From Cryptomeria japonica (lineage: Eukaryota; Streptophyta; Pinopsida; Cupressales; Cupressaceae), in contig NC_081413.1 of the NCBI RefSeq assembly GCF_030272615.1, forward strand, positions 601,772,709-601,836,708: a stretch of DNA of 64,000 bases. The letters are read 5' to 3'. Of the stretch, positions 27,201 through 34,780 are shown piece after piece (position 1 is the first letter of the stretch; each line of letters begins with the position of its first letter). Made by a program: the position numbers and the translations under genes. The notes beneath the pieces are model-generated. The model saw nothing but the letters and a program-made list of their open reading frames with translations. It had not been told where the DNA came from and did not search any database.

Positions 27201-29908
27201 ACGATAATATTATTGTCATAATAATAATACCAAAATCAGAAATACACTATCTAGCATATAACTTGTTTATTAAATTGGAAATTGCAATAACTTTTACAAA
27301 TACAGATCATGGAAAGACCCTTGTTGAACAGCAAGTACAAACTGGATTGGGCCTATAACAAATCAGATCCAGACTCATTATATCAGACAGATAATAACAT
27401 TAATCATTATCTTTGTGGGCAAATTCTAGGGTGAGTCCAGAAGGGGACATTACACAAGTTCTACAATAAAAAATCATCCTTGTATCCAAGTCTGATGTTT
27501 TTCTTTCAGTTTGTTCTAAGCTTATCTTTTGAAACTGAAAAATTGTACAACATTCCATTTGTCACCATGAGCCTCAAGAACATCAAGATCTCTCTCTTTT
27601 TACTTTGAGTATCTCAATCTTCTTCAAGCTCATCTCTCCTTCTTTAGTGAACTGACTTTCTAGAACTTCCATTAGATCTATATCCTCAATTATTGCAACC
27701 ATCCCACTCTTCCAATATTAGAGCTTTTCATATTTAGCTTTTAAGTCACCACAAGAAACAGATCATTTAAATTGGATATTTTTTTCAGGTTTCCAATTTC
27801 TGTGCTACTGGTTATAGAAAACAGAAATTACATCCAGTTACAGAAATGAATGAGAAATTGACTTTCTATTACCTCTCAAAAGTCTGAATTGCCTTTGCAT
27901 CAGTTAGAAAAATCAACTAGACATTTGTCCACCTTCAAAGGAACCTGTGGACTTCATAGAAAAGGTTCCTGCTCATAGCAGACCACTTCTGTCTTCGGAT
28001 CCTGACCAGAACACTCCTCTTGGTTATCCCTTCAAAAATTCACATCTTGGAACATAAATGAATTCTCTAAAATGCAACTGTGTTTCTGATCTTACCATTG
28101 TAGAATGCCTAGACCAGTATCATTCTAAATTTGAAGTCTCGTAAATCAGCTTCTAATCTTATTATAATGTTCTCAAACTTGGAAATAACCAGGGTCAGAA
28201 ATTTTTTGGAATTCTTTTCCTTTGACTTAAAAAAATGCCATTCCAAAAGTTTCTTCTATCAAAGTTATGTGCAGGAAATACAAGCAGAAATCAAATTCTG
28301 AACTGTTTTGGTTTTATTCAAATCGTCTTTATGGCTATCTTTCTCCCTGCTGTAAAATCAGATGCAGTAACCTTCAGAATGTTTCTAGTTTCTACAATCC
28401 ATGTTGAATTTTACATTGAATAATTTCTTTGTATTGAATCTCTCTTTCCTGTTACACCTTGTCTGTGAGTCCTCAGATATCAGTTTGACTAACCTGAACA
28501 TTCAATTTGAACTCAAAAGTCCTTTCTCTCTGGCTCTGATAGATATCAGAAAGGAAGAATGAAATAGAACACTCAAGAATATTGAGAGTGGAAAGGAAGT
28601 AATGGTTCAATAATTAACATTCCAGTGCGCATCACATTTAAAATTTTCAAGTGCTCACCAACTGATTTTGAAACTGTCATCTACTTCTGAATTGTCAAGT
28701 AGCTTATAACTACAAACTAAATCATAAGTACCAGCTAGCGTCTAACTGCCATTACCATTACATATATCAGAACAATTAGATAAATTTGATAGGAAAAAGT
28801 AAATAGCCCTTGGTTTACCTTATTATCAAGGAAAAGCTGCCCTAAACCTCAAAAACAAAAATATAGTTGCATAATTTCATTATCCCTGAAGGTTAAGTAT
28901 CATAGCTTAACATAATTATCCTTACAAGACAACAAACAAAAAGCAAAAGGGTCTCCTATGCCTAAAGATTGATTAGAAAGATAATAAAGAAAGCCATGTC
29001 TTGTCACCTAACCTTCCTCTTTTGGCACCACCATCGTAGATCCCTCATCTCTATAGCGCAGGTTCATAAGTGCATTTCCTGGAGTGGGCTTATCTACCCA
29101 AATCGAGAACCGCCAAATGAGGAATTGGAGAAATGCATCTAGCTCTGGTTCATATCGAAATAACCACCCTGGCTAGACATAATTAAAAACAGTTTGAATT
29201 GCTAAGAAGCACTTTTCCACAACCCATTTCATGGTTTCCTAAATCCAAACTGCCTTAAATACCATCATCCAACAATCTACTCCAGCATTAATCCCTCAGA
29301 TAACCAATCTCCAAAGTACTACATATAACAAAAACTTTGGTAGACACATAATTATAATGTGCATATTCATACCTTCATGACAGAAAAAACCTTAACAAGC
29401 TGTTCCTTCAACATAGCTGAGATTTCAACATCAAGTTTACCAGCATCAAGCTGGTTAACTCTTGAAATTGGTATTTGGAAAATCGGTCTCTGAAAATACA
29501 ATCCAAATATCAATCCATGATTTCCAATTCTTCGCACAATGAAATCTAATATATTCATAAACCAAGAAATTCTAGAACCTTTAACTTCAACCCTAATAAC
29601 ATTATTAAATATAAAACCACACAGTATCCTTTTGTTTCAAAACATGAATCTTAAGTGAAATTCTAAAACACTAAAAATAAAAAATGCAGAAAACCATGAG
29701 ATTAAGAGTTAAAACATCAAGCGCATTTCTAATTCTTATCATAATCTTTGCAACAGAACCAGCTAAGGAAAATACAAACCCGTGATTGCTTAATCTGGTG
29801 CCACTGAGAAGCAACTCTGAGATATGCTTGCCGCCATGCATCACTAGAAGGGACGTTGTTACCCTGTAACGTTGAAGAGGAGGGTGGCAGTGTGTCCTCC
29901 ATTGCCAT
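5091..29908 (-). CDS. PEX2: Peroxisome biogenesis factor 2, RING-type E3 ubiquitin ligase (7 exons)
   Basis: The exons are 29908-29780, 29489-29373, 29172-29013, 6251-6115, 6005-5905, 5655-5538 and 5390-5091. Their 1062 nt encode 353 residues, close to plant PEX2 (about 330-340). All introns are GT-AG with matching phases. Diagnostic blocks are SRVNQLDAGKLDVE, EFLIWRFSIWVDKPTPGNAL-like (QFLIWRFSIW here), VRTGLEGPGL, GGQY...RLQSFSAYR, NMNRSVSFEYMNRQLVWNEF and a RING at 292-333. In the known system PEX2 works with PEX10 and PEX12 in the peroxisomal membrane to ubiquitinate the import receptor PEX5 for recycling. The start at 29908 is the first ATG after an in-frame TGA; a second in-frame ATG follows two codons later. 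I see no stop or frameshift in any exon, so the gene looks functional if the 22.8-kb third intron is spliced. Confidence 0.93.
7754..7761. repeat. hAT target-site duplication, left copy (ATATTTCT)
   Basis: This 8-bp copy abuts the left TIR and is identical to 11158-11165 beside the right TIR. Confidence 0.9.
8330..10808 (+). pseudogene. hAT transposase (BED finger, DUF659, hAT C-terminal domain), two nonsense codons
   Basis: Exons are 8330-9469, 9614-10312 and 10443-10808, all GT-AG. A 5'-UTR intron probably ends at the AG before GAACTAGAATGG. The N terminus has a BED-type finger (FRWKCHGCDI ... GHLCGIKGRGIKKC). A DUF659-like core follows, with VSDGWKDAKNRPLINV, ITDNAKNC and WTPCAVHSFNLML. 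The C terminus carries the hAT dimerisation signature SSSASERNWS and an acidic tail of repeated Glu. Two in-frame TAA codons at 8708 and 8741 break exon 1; otherwise the frame stays open. The enzyme would cut and rejoin the element ends in the nucleus. This copy cannot make full-length protein without readthrough, although a start downstream of the stops (8756) would keep DUF659 and the C terminus. Confidence 0.88.
10366..10454 (+). repeat. Tandem duplication containing two 3' splice sites in the hAT intron
   Basis: A roughly 27-bp block (TTTACTTTGTCTTCATAG then GTTGCTAGT) occurs twice, about 60 bp apart, so two identical acceptor AGs lie at 10381-10382 and 10441-10442. Only the second leads into the conserved SSSASERNWS exon without stops. 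Confidence 0.75.
11158..11165. repeat. hAT target-site duplication, right copy (ATATTTCT)
   Basis: Exact match to 7754-7761. The pair fixes the ends of the element at 7762 and 11157. Confidence 0.9.
12960..15435 (+). other. Non-coding leader-like region with degenerate short repeats
   Basis: No gene is supportable. From 13320 to 14050 a phrase of the type GATTTTCCCC/GATTTTCCACC recurs many times with variable spacing. From 14390 to 14900 a phrase like TTTTGGTGGCTGCCATTGTTG recurs. The minus-strand open frames over 14231-14786 are shadows of this repetition. Because it runs directly into the ATG at 15436, it is most simply the long untranslated leader of the element whose ORF follows. No 5' LTR or primer-binding site was found. 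Confidence 0.45.
15436..18701 (+). pseudogene. Decayed long ORF of an LTR-derived (LARD-like) element, function unknown
   Basis: Several plus-strand frames join into one product of about 1000 residues. It starts MSKSGLKERREQWKILETG at 15436 and passes through ELILECARCYDP, IAEVFGIPRGANMKDVTKDE, NWSRIISDNMDFQLRNVERS and a basic K/R-rich stretch near 17130-17200. It ends around EYARRERCKEESSRRFPI before a stop at about 18701. At least six stops or shifts break it. It has no zinc knuckle, protease, RT or integrase motif that I recognise. The LTR-like sequence right after it suggests a large non-autonomous retrotransposon derivative. I cannot assign a biochemical role. Confidence 0.6.
18702..19665 (+). 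repeat. Probable LTR of the LARD-like element
   Basis: Just after the ORF comes sequence with LTR character. A promoter-like TATATATA lies near 18846-18856, followed by CTCATTTGTAAGGGAG, and the block ends in GTGCATAAAACACACATCAACA at about 19665. Exact ends are uncertain because I found no second copy in the window. Confidence 0.5.
19666..20484. other. Mixed retroelement fragments, including an LTR 3' end at about 20358
   Basis: No gene. An AT-rich tail ends in GGGGACATTACA at about 20347-20358, which resembles the 3' end of the Gypsy LTR at 27454. The 126 bp that follow end in the polypurine tract AATTTGGGGAGGGTGGAC (20467-20484) just before the next LTR. The simplest reading is two LTR-type ends with most of an internal region deleted, but the two LTR bodies are not alike by eye. 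Confidence 0.45.
21074..21078. repeat. Copia target-site duplication, left (AATAC)
   Basis: Identical to 27299-27303, directly outside the LTR pair. Confidence 0.9.
21079..21872 (+). repeat. Copia 5' LTR
   Basis: Starts TGTTAATGCATT and ends ATAACTTTTACA. The U3 part has several short hairpins around TATCGGG motifs, two and a half tandem copies of a roughly 52-bp unit containing ATTCATTATCGGGTGTG, and a large hairpin at 21618-21686. A TATA box (CTATATATA) lies at about 21696-21704, within 20 bp of the hairpin. Confidence 0.95.
21618..21686. promoter_or_regulatory. 33-bp-arm hairpin directly upstream of the LTR TATA box
   Basis: Arms at 21618-21650 and 21654-21686 are inverted copies separated by AAA. 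They differ at four positions, all transitions, so in RNA every mismatch could pair as G-U. The same structure is kept in the 3' LTR (27044-27112). Confidence 0.8.
21873..21885 (+). promoter_or_regulatory. Primer-binding site (initiator Met tRNA type)
   Basis: TGGTATTAGAGCC follows the 5' LTR directly. It matches the usual Copia PBS TGGTATCAGAGCC except for one base. Confidence 0.85.
21963..22781 (+). CDS. Copia gag protein with CCHC zinc knuckle
   Basis: A 272-residue ORF begins MANAIRFEDRLGGGDDFSAW. It has a capsid-like gag region (ALESTFEISNASRTLALKRE, TLIALDGLPSGW) and a C-terminal knuckle CYRCDKFGHFVAKC (C-x2-C-x4-H-x4-C) after a Lys-rich stretch. Gag assembles the cytoplasmic particle that packages element RNA. 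It ends at TAG (22779-22781), and the protease continues in the same frame, so the stop either is a point mutation in a single gag-pol ORF, which is the Copia norm, or is read through. This copy is otherwise intact. Confidence 0.9.
   Translation: MANAIRFEDRLGGGDDFSAWKFRIQMILKENKVDSFVQTKNDQPKNEPDKTAWTEGNEKAIKIIVDGVRNNIMPIIRKHQTAYKMFKALESTFEISNASRTLALKREINHITMNKRETINAYFMWISTLRDELATLDYEIKNKELTLIALDGLPSGWSTFVQGISARSKYPKFERLRDDCLHEESILNKMGIKQKNIDEDFQVLNTNTNKTTKKKQFRKRKGHQGKNTSKRDLSHIQCYRCDKFGHFVAKCPERTKQATFARAGKSKREDNS
22782..25903 (+). pseudogene. Copia pol: protease, integrase, reverse transcriptase, RNase H (lightly damaged)
   Basis: Protease opens with WVIDSGSSRHITG (22839 on). Integrase shows the pre-integrase LWHRRLGHLN-type motif (EVWHRRLGHLN), a Cys pair, then catalytic D (LIHSDVCGPM), D (LRTDNGG) and E (NPQQNGVAERKN). 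Between LRTDNGG and KRELTIPYNP the frame slips by one base, and translation resumes in the next frame through to 25903. RT has VHQMDVKTTFLNG and LILYVDDLLITG with YVDD intact. RNase H shows GFTDSDWAGS, SSTEAKY and CDNQSCIKL, ending ADILTKPLSRVKVDHFKKG. With one stop before it and one shift within it, this copy is close to coding but not autonomous as it stands. Confidence 0.9.
25993..26095 (+). repeat. 46-bp tandem repeat in the Copia 3' untranslated region
   Basis: The block starting GGTGACGATCTCTCAGATTA at 25993 is repeated exactly at 26039, with a partial third copy at 26085. Looser TCACATG(A/C)TTAGGTGATA-type repeats follow to about 26430. Confidence 0.85.
26491..26505 (+). promoter_or_regulatory. 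Copia polypurine tract
   Basis: AAAGCTAAGAGGGAG lies directly before the 3' LTR TGTTAATG, the expected place for plus-strand priming. Confidence 0.8.
26506..27298 (+). repeat. Copia 3' LTR
   Basis: About 97.5 percent identical by eye to 21079-21872 and 793 bp long. It keeps the hairpin and TATA box. Confidence 0.95.
27299..27303. repeat. Copia target-site duplication, right (AATAC)
   Basis: Identical to 21074-21078, directly outside the 3' LTR. Confidence 0.9.
27455..29012. other. Left-over PEX2 intron 3 sequence next to exon 3
   Basis: I see no element with definable ends. A TATCAGAGCCAGAG phrase on the minus strand near 28540 hints at a decayed Copia PBS, perhaps the 5' part of the old minus-strand Copia at 7490-12950, but no gag could be read, so I leave it unassigned. 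Confidence 0.4.
29013..29908 (-). CDS. PEX2: PEX2 exons 1-3 (residues 1-135)
   Basis: Exon 1 (29908-29780) encodes a variable N terminus ending WHQIKQSR, donor GT at 29779-29778. Exon 2 (29489-29373) encodes RPIFQIPISRVNQLDAGKLD and on to LVKVFSVMK, the conserved PEX2 N-terminal block. Exon 3 (29172-29013) encodes PGWLFRYEPELDAFLQFL, then the signature IWVDKPTPGNALMNLRYRDE. Exon 3 continues through GSTMVVPKEE to the donor at 29012-29011, leaving phase 1. The hydrophobic LQFLIWRF run lies in the N-terminal membrane domain. Introns 1 and 2 are short (290 and 200 bp). Confidence 0.92.
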
Positions 29909-30600
29909 TAAAGTGTATCAGATAAACCCCTAAAAAAAATTATTACATAAGTACAGAGTTGAAAATATAAAAACATACAATAAAACTTGTATCCATACTA
30001 ATAGTCCAAACTCTAGATACAAAAAGGTACAACTCTGAAAGAACAAATGATCCTTAAGAAACTGATAAAGAAAGAATTCAAAATTTTAATGCAGACAAAG
30101 ATTATCCAGCTTTTAAAAGTAATACAGATCCCATATAGCACGATGCAATTATAAAACACCGAACAGAAACGATGATTGTTCCTTACAACCTCAAAACTCA
30201 TAAGATAACAGTTTGACTGAAATTCGACATAGTCACCATGCTCATCAAAAACGCAACATAGGGCATACTAGAGGATTAAGCAAAAGCGAGTAATCCTCAA
30301 AACACTAAGTAGCCTTAACAAGTATCTTACTCAGAATTACAAATTGCATTCATCATAATCATACGATCTAATTTGGGGCCAATAATAAAATGACCTATTC
30401 TTTATGGAAGTTATTTTCCGAGAGGGAACATTCAATTATATGTCGTTCATCATGGTCTGGTATCTGCCTTTAATTTGCCATTGCAATTTAGTTTGTACAA
30501 ATCAAATTACAAAAGATTATCGTATCATTATAATATTTTTTTATTAAATTATATTGGAATAATATTTTTTTATAAATTTATATTGGAATGATATTTTCTG
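29909..30600 (-). promoter_or_regulatory. PEX2 5' flank and presumed promoter region
   Basis: This is the DNA upstream of the PEX2 start on the minus strand. An in-frame TGA lies four codons before the ATG at 29908. I could not identify a clear TATA box or transcription start. A short near-duplicate AT-rich unit of about 33 bp lies at 30529-30598. Confidence 0.4.
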
Positions 30601-30689
30601 AAATATGAAAAAAAAGATAAAATCAACAACAATTAAATAATTGAGTTTTTTCACCTATTAATAGGTTTGCTTGGATTAATTTGGGTATT

Positions 30690-31810
30690 ATAGATAGAGT
30701 TAAAGTTAGATGGAAGGCTAATTTTGATGGAGCGTCTAGTGGTAATCTGAGACCATCGGGGTGTTGGTTGTGCAATAAGAGATTGGGAGGGTAATTTAGT
30801 GGGCTTTGGCTCTCATAAATTGGAGGGAACAAATAACGAAGCAAAGGCTCGAGTGGCATTGCTTGCCTTGAAAGTGGCAAGCAAATTAGGGGTGACGAAA
30901 CTACATTTGGAAGGTGACTTATAAATAATCATCAATGCGATTAAGAATAATAAGATGTCAAATTGGAAATTAAATAATTTTCTATTGCCTACTAGAGAAT
31001 CATGGAGAAATTTGAAAATTTCAGATTATCTCATGTTTAGGAGAAAGAAATGATTTAGTTGATTAGATGGCTAGATGGGAGGTAAAGAGAGAAACTAGTG
31101 CAAGGGAGTTGATATGGGAAGATCTTCAACATACATTTTGGCAAGTTCATGATTGTTAAGGCTATAAAGATGATGCTTGGAGATGACTACTTGAATTTAG
31201 AGTATAATATAGAATGAATGTAGACATAACCTCGATGTTCTTTGCTTGGATTTCAGAATTAGGTTAGAAGGAGGAGGTCAAATGGGTAATTTATAGAGTG
31301 CATATGCAAGAAATGATGAGGTGGGATAGAGGTTTTTATTGCAATGGTCGAGTTGGGAGCAAGCTTTTGTGCTCAAGGAGGATGTTGGACTCAAGTCTTT
31401 ACAAGTTTAACCCTCCTCTGCAACTATTCATTTTGTGGGGCACCAATTTCAACGAAGAATAGAGGAGGGAGCAAGCTTTAGCCAATTGAGAGTTTGTCAA
31501 GAATATGTTGCAAGATCTAAAGGTGGTTGAAGTGAAGAAAGCAAGGAAGTCCTTTGACTCGATGAAACTGATAATAGGGAAGAATGAAGCATATGGAATT
31601 TTATGTCAATATTTTAAAATCTCTAAGCTAAATGTGATGTAATTTTTGCTACTTAGAAAGGAACATAAGGAAAATTTGCAATGTATGGTTGAAGCCATTT
31701 TTTGGTAATATGCATCTAACATAACTTTAATGTAAAATCTTTATTTATAAATTAATATAGTGGGTGCAGGCCCAAGTCTTCTTTTTATTAATAAAAAGAG
31801 AATTGAATTT
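30690..31810 (+). mobile_element. Decayed LINE 3' end with RNase H domain
   Basis: Plus-strand frames join to WKANFDGASSGN, a Gly-rich turn, HKLEGTNNEAKARVALLAL, VTKLHLEGDL and NDLVD-MARW, which is the RNase H (RVT_3) domain that ends many plant LINE ORF2 proteins. The usual D, E and D positions are recognisable, but stops and shifts are frequent. Coding-like sequence continues to about 31640 (for example KWVIYRVHMQEMMRWDRGF). The element ends near AGTGGGTGCAGGCCCAAGTC...AATAAAAAG at 31765-31800, a LINE-type tail. Confidence 0.65.
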
Positions 31811-32064
31811 TTTTATAAGAATTATTTTTTACAAAGCTATAAATTGAAATGTATTCAACATGCGGTTTAGTATGTCAATACAAAAAAATTAAAAATTGAA
31901 AGTTGAGAACATTCTAATATTAATTTTATTTAATCTATGTACATTTTATTAATGTAATATTCACCATGAAATGTGTATTGATTCATATTATTAAAACATA
32001 TGATAAATTTATGTTAGTACAATAAAATCATGAAAATAAAAAAATAGAATGGTAAATTTATGTT

Positions 32065-32841
32065 ATGATATTATTAAATTTACATTGGTCTAATCCCTCT
32101 TTGAGATCTTTGTGGCAGCTCTCTCTCCCTCACATCCTGTGGGGGATTTGGAAAGAAAGAAACAACCGCATCTTCAGGGATACTTCTCTTCCCCAGGCTG
32201 TTGTTTTTCAGAAAATTCAAAGGGCTATAGTGGAGAACCTCAGGATAATTGGAGAATCCTGCAATCCTGTCAATTGTCTGGAAGCTCACATCCTCAACTC
32301 CTGGAACCTGAAGAGTGTTGTTAGTATTGATTCTAAACAAAGTAAGAGAATTGAAGCTAAATGGTACTCTCCCCCTCATGGATGGCTCAAAATCAACTTT
32401 GATGGTGTTGCCAAAGGCAATCCTGGACCAACGGGATGTAGTGCAATTCTCAGAGATGAAAATGGCATTTGTAAGGAAATGGTAGCTATTCCTATAGGTT
32501 GCCAAACTAACCACATGGCGAAAGCTATGGCTACTCTCCAAGGCATCCTCCTAGCTAAAAGGTGGGACTGTCCCTACCTATGGATTGAGGGGGACTCTAA
32601 TAATATCATTAACTGCCTTAAAGGAATTTCTAAGCCCTCATGGACTATCAACAATATTATAAAGGCTACTAGGTATCTCATTAACACCTTTGATAATTGT
32701 TTGATTTCCCACATTTATCGTGAAGCAAATGGCCCCGCTGACTGGGCAGCTAACATGGTGGTCACTCATGACAACATGGTTACTTGGAAGGGTGAAGAGG
32801 ATCTCCTCAATGACGCTAGATTGATCATTTTCATGGATTGA
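32065..32841 (+). CDS. LINE ORF2 C-terminal fragment: RNase H (RVT_3)
   Basis: 258 codons are open. The start LPHILWGIWKERNNRIFRD is the tail of the RT zinc-binding region. RNase H follows: WLKINFDGVAKGNPGPTGCS with the first catalytic Asp, MAKAMATLQGILLA where the usual Glu (normally AEA) is replaced, WIEGDSNNIINCL with the second Asp, and YREANGPADWAANMV with the last Asp. In a full LINE this domain removes template RNA during cDNA synthesis. Endonuclease and RT are missing, so this copy is a fragment. The MAKAMA substitution for a normal AEA-type Glu may disable it. Confidence 0.8.
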   Translation: MILLNLHWSNPSLRSLWQLSLPHILWGIWKERNNRIFRDTSLPQAVVFQKIQRAIVENLRIIGESCNPVNCLEAHILNSWNLKSVVSIDSKQSKRIEAKWYSPPHGWLKINFDGVAKGNPGPTGCSAILRDENGICKEMVAIPIGCQTNHMAKAMATLQGILLAKRWDCPYLWIEGDSNNIINCLKGISKPSWTINNIIKATRYLINTFDNCLISHIYREANGPADWAANMVVTHDNMVTWKGEEDLLNDARLIIFMD

Positions 32842-32866
32842 TATAACTGCACCTCAAAGATCTTGA

Positions 32867-34780
32867 ATGGATTATATAATGATTAATAGTATGACTTGGA
32901 GGGCTATTACTAATTATTATTGTATCAGTACCATTAATGACAAGATGAATGCCACCTTCTCCCATGCTTTCTGGGTCTTTGGGGTCGCTTTGAGAAATTT
33001 CTTTCCTATAGTTGTCTGCAACTCTTGGTTTTTTGGTTTGAGCTATGAAACAATGGGAGGTAACAAGCGTCGCTACGAGCCCAGTAATTGTAAGGAATGG
33101 AAACAAAATGAGGAAATTTGGAGTATCTTGCAGAAGGGAAAGCTAACGAAGTATATGGAAAGACTCCATGGGAGGGATGCTAAAATCACTAATTTTTTCA
33201 GCAAAAATTGGAGGAAGGGCACCCTGAAGATGGGAGATCAAACTATCTCCATTGACGAAGACCTTATTGCTCAGGTGACGGGTCTCCAAAGGGAGGGAAG
33301 TAATTTCTACAGGGACATAAAGCTTAGCAAGGAGGCCATCGAACAATACCCGGAAACTACTAAGGAGAAGAAGCGCCTGGTTAAGCTTAGCAAGACCTAC
33401 TACTCTCCCAGGGCTTTTGCTAAGCCTTGGAGGGAGGTTTTGTTTGCTATTATGCGCTACATAACCTTGGATGGTGGATTCACAAAAGTTTATGGCTACC
33501 ATTTTGTGATGCTCAACCATTTCAAGTATGAAGACAAAGTTAACATACCCTATTTCATGATTTGTTCAATGAATGCCACTATCAAAGCCCATAGAGAGAA
33601 CCCTAAGGGAGACACTGTTATGCACCAAGGTCTTATGGTTTTAATCTATGACCATATTAAATCTAATCAGATTGCCCACCCCCAGCTTTCTATCTCTGAT
33701 TCTGAGGAGGAAGGGTCGGACTCTGATTTTTCTATGGGTGAGGATTCTGAAGGTGATACGAAAAGTGAGACTGAGGAGAGTCTGGAGGACTTTGAAGCTG
33801 AACTTGGTAAGAAAAGAAAACAGGTGAGCATTCAGTCATCCTCTTCTAAGGGCAAGAAAAAAAGTAAAGAGAAGGTCTTCCAGATTCACTCCTCCTCCAC
33901 CTCGGAGGTCTCAGAGGACTCTGAAAAGGATGACTCTTCATCCCCTCAGAAGAAGAAATCTAAATCTTCCTTTCAGAAAAGGAAAAAGCAAAAAAAACAG
34001 GGCAATTCTGAGTTAGAGTTGGAGGACAAAGTGCAGAGTAAGGATCTTGATGTGGACCAAAAAGTTGAGGAGGAGATTACGGGGGATGGTTTCAACCAGA
34101 GTGTTGGTGGAAATGCTAATCAAATTACTGGTGGAGATGTTCCCAATACTGATAAGGCCAAGGCTGGTGAAAAAAGCCCCCCTTCAAACCCTCATGTCGA
34201 GGGTTTGAAGGGGTTTGTGGACACCCTCGACTGGCTCATAAACAGTCACAAGAAATTTGTGGAGGAAAACAAGAAATCAAGTCATAGGGTTCAAATTTTG
34301 GAGACAATCAACATTGGTGAAGGTAAATCCATGGCTGAGTGTGTTGATGATTTGGGAAAAACTGTTGCTAGAGCAGAAGAGATTAGGGACACCTTCAACC
34401 CAAGGTTTGAGCAAGTGGAGAAGGCCCTGGACAAGATAAAAACCAATGACAATGCTAAGGACCAGAGAATGGTGGATACTGACAACAAACTCAACAAAAT
34501 TGAAACCTATCTCAGAAGCATTGTTGAACAAAGCCATAACATTTTAAAGGCCTCGGCTGACAACACCAAAATCTTGATCAGTAAGCTGGAGAATGAGAAG
34601 GAATCCCTAGAGCAGGAACCTGACATGGAAGGCATGGGAGATGTGCAAGGACCAAGAATGAGGACCAGAGGCAAGAAGAAGGAGAAAAAGCCAAACAAGG
34701 AAATCGAAGAGCTCAAAGTTGCTTCGGCAAATTATGACATGTTGGTCATTAAGGCAGTTGATCTTCTTAAGTCTCTGTAG
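32867..34780 (+). CDS. LINE-borne extra ORF (ORF3), 637 codons, unknown function
   Basis: The frame opens 25 nt after the ORF2 stop. A plausible start is also Met at 33053 (MGGNKRRYEPSN), giving 575 residues. The N-terminal third is globular (AKITNFFSKNW, IDEDLIAQVTGLQREGSNFY, PWREVLFAIMRYITLDGG, VYGYHFVMLNHFKYED) and loosely resembles plant transposon-associated domains of the mobile-domain type. The middle is acidic and Ser/Lys-rich (SDSEEEGSDSDFSMGEDSE), then strongly basic. The C-terminal 180 residues look helical with heptad-like spacing, probably coiled coil, and the end is basic then helical. I cannot name the family. Complete absence of stops over 1.9 kb argues for recent selection or recent insertion. 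Confidence 0.75.
   Translation: MDYIMINSMTWRAITNYYCISTINDKMNATFSHAFWVFGVALRNFFPIVVCNSWFFGLSYETMGGNKRRYEPSNCKEWKQNEEIWSILQKGKLTKYMERLHGRDAKITNFFSKNWRKGTLKMGDQTISIDEDLIAQVTGLQREGSNFYRDIKLSKEAIEQYPETTKEKKRLVKLSKTYYSPRAFAKPWREVLFAIMRYITLDGGFTKVYGYHFVMLNHFKYEDKVNIPYFMICSMNATIKAHRENPKGDTVMHQGLMVLIYDHIKSNQIAHPQLSISDSEEEGSDSDFSMGEDSEGDTKSETEESLEDFEAELGKKRKQVSIQSSSSKGKKKSKEKVFQIHSSSTSEVSEDSEKDDSSSPQKKKSKSSFQKRKKQKKQGNSELELEDKVQSKDLDVDQKVEEEITGDGFNQSVGGNANQITGGDVPNTDKAKAGEKSPPSNPHVEGLKGFVDTLDWLINSHKKFVEENKKSSHRVQILETINIGEGKSMAECVDDLGKTVARAEEIRDTFNPRFEQVEKALDKIKTNDNAKDQRMVDTDNKLNKIETYLRSIVEQSHNILKASADNTKILISKLENEKESLEQEPDMEGMGDVQGPRMRTRGKKKEKKPNKEIEELKVASANYDMLVIKAVDLLKSL

Larger units (their letters stand above)
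21079..27298 (+). mobile_element. Nearly complete Ty1-Copia LTR retrotransposon
   Basis: It has two LTRs of about 794 bp, a primer-binding site, gag, pol in Copia order (protease, integrase, RT, RNase H), a polypurine tract and a flanking 5-bp duplication, AATAC (21074-21078 and 27299-27303). By eye the LTRs differ at roughly 20 positions plus one indel, about 97.5 percent identity, so it is fairly recent. The coding region has only a few lesions: one in-frame stop between gag and protease and a frameshift in integrase. It lies inside the Gypsy LTR, within PEX2 intron 3, opposite in orientation to PEX2. Confidence 0.95.
20485..27454 (+). repeat. Gypsy-type 3' LTR, about 745 bp, interrupted by a Copia insertion
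   Basis: A polypurine tract (20467-20484) abuts TGTAACGCCCCC at 20485, and the block closes with GGGGACATTACA at 27454, giving TGTAA...TTACA termini. Taking out the Copia element plus one target-site copy (21079-27303) leaves about 745 bp. Orientation is plus because the tract lies on the left. No protein-coding part of this Gypsy element remains next to it. Confidence 0.7.
6252..29012 (-). other. PEX2: PEX2 intron 3, 22,761 bp, filled with nested transposable elements
   Basis: The donor is GT at 29012-29011 and the acceptor AG at 6253-6252. Together they restore a Val codon (phase 1/2) and the conserved junction into VRTGLEGPGL. Other introns in this gene are 109-290 bp, so this one is about 80-200 times longer. 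Recognisable inserts cover most of 7490-27454; 6252-7490 and 27455-29012 hold no element I can name. All inserts lie well inside the splice sites. Confidence 0.88.
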
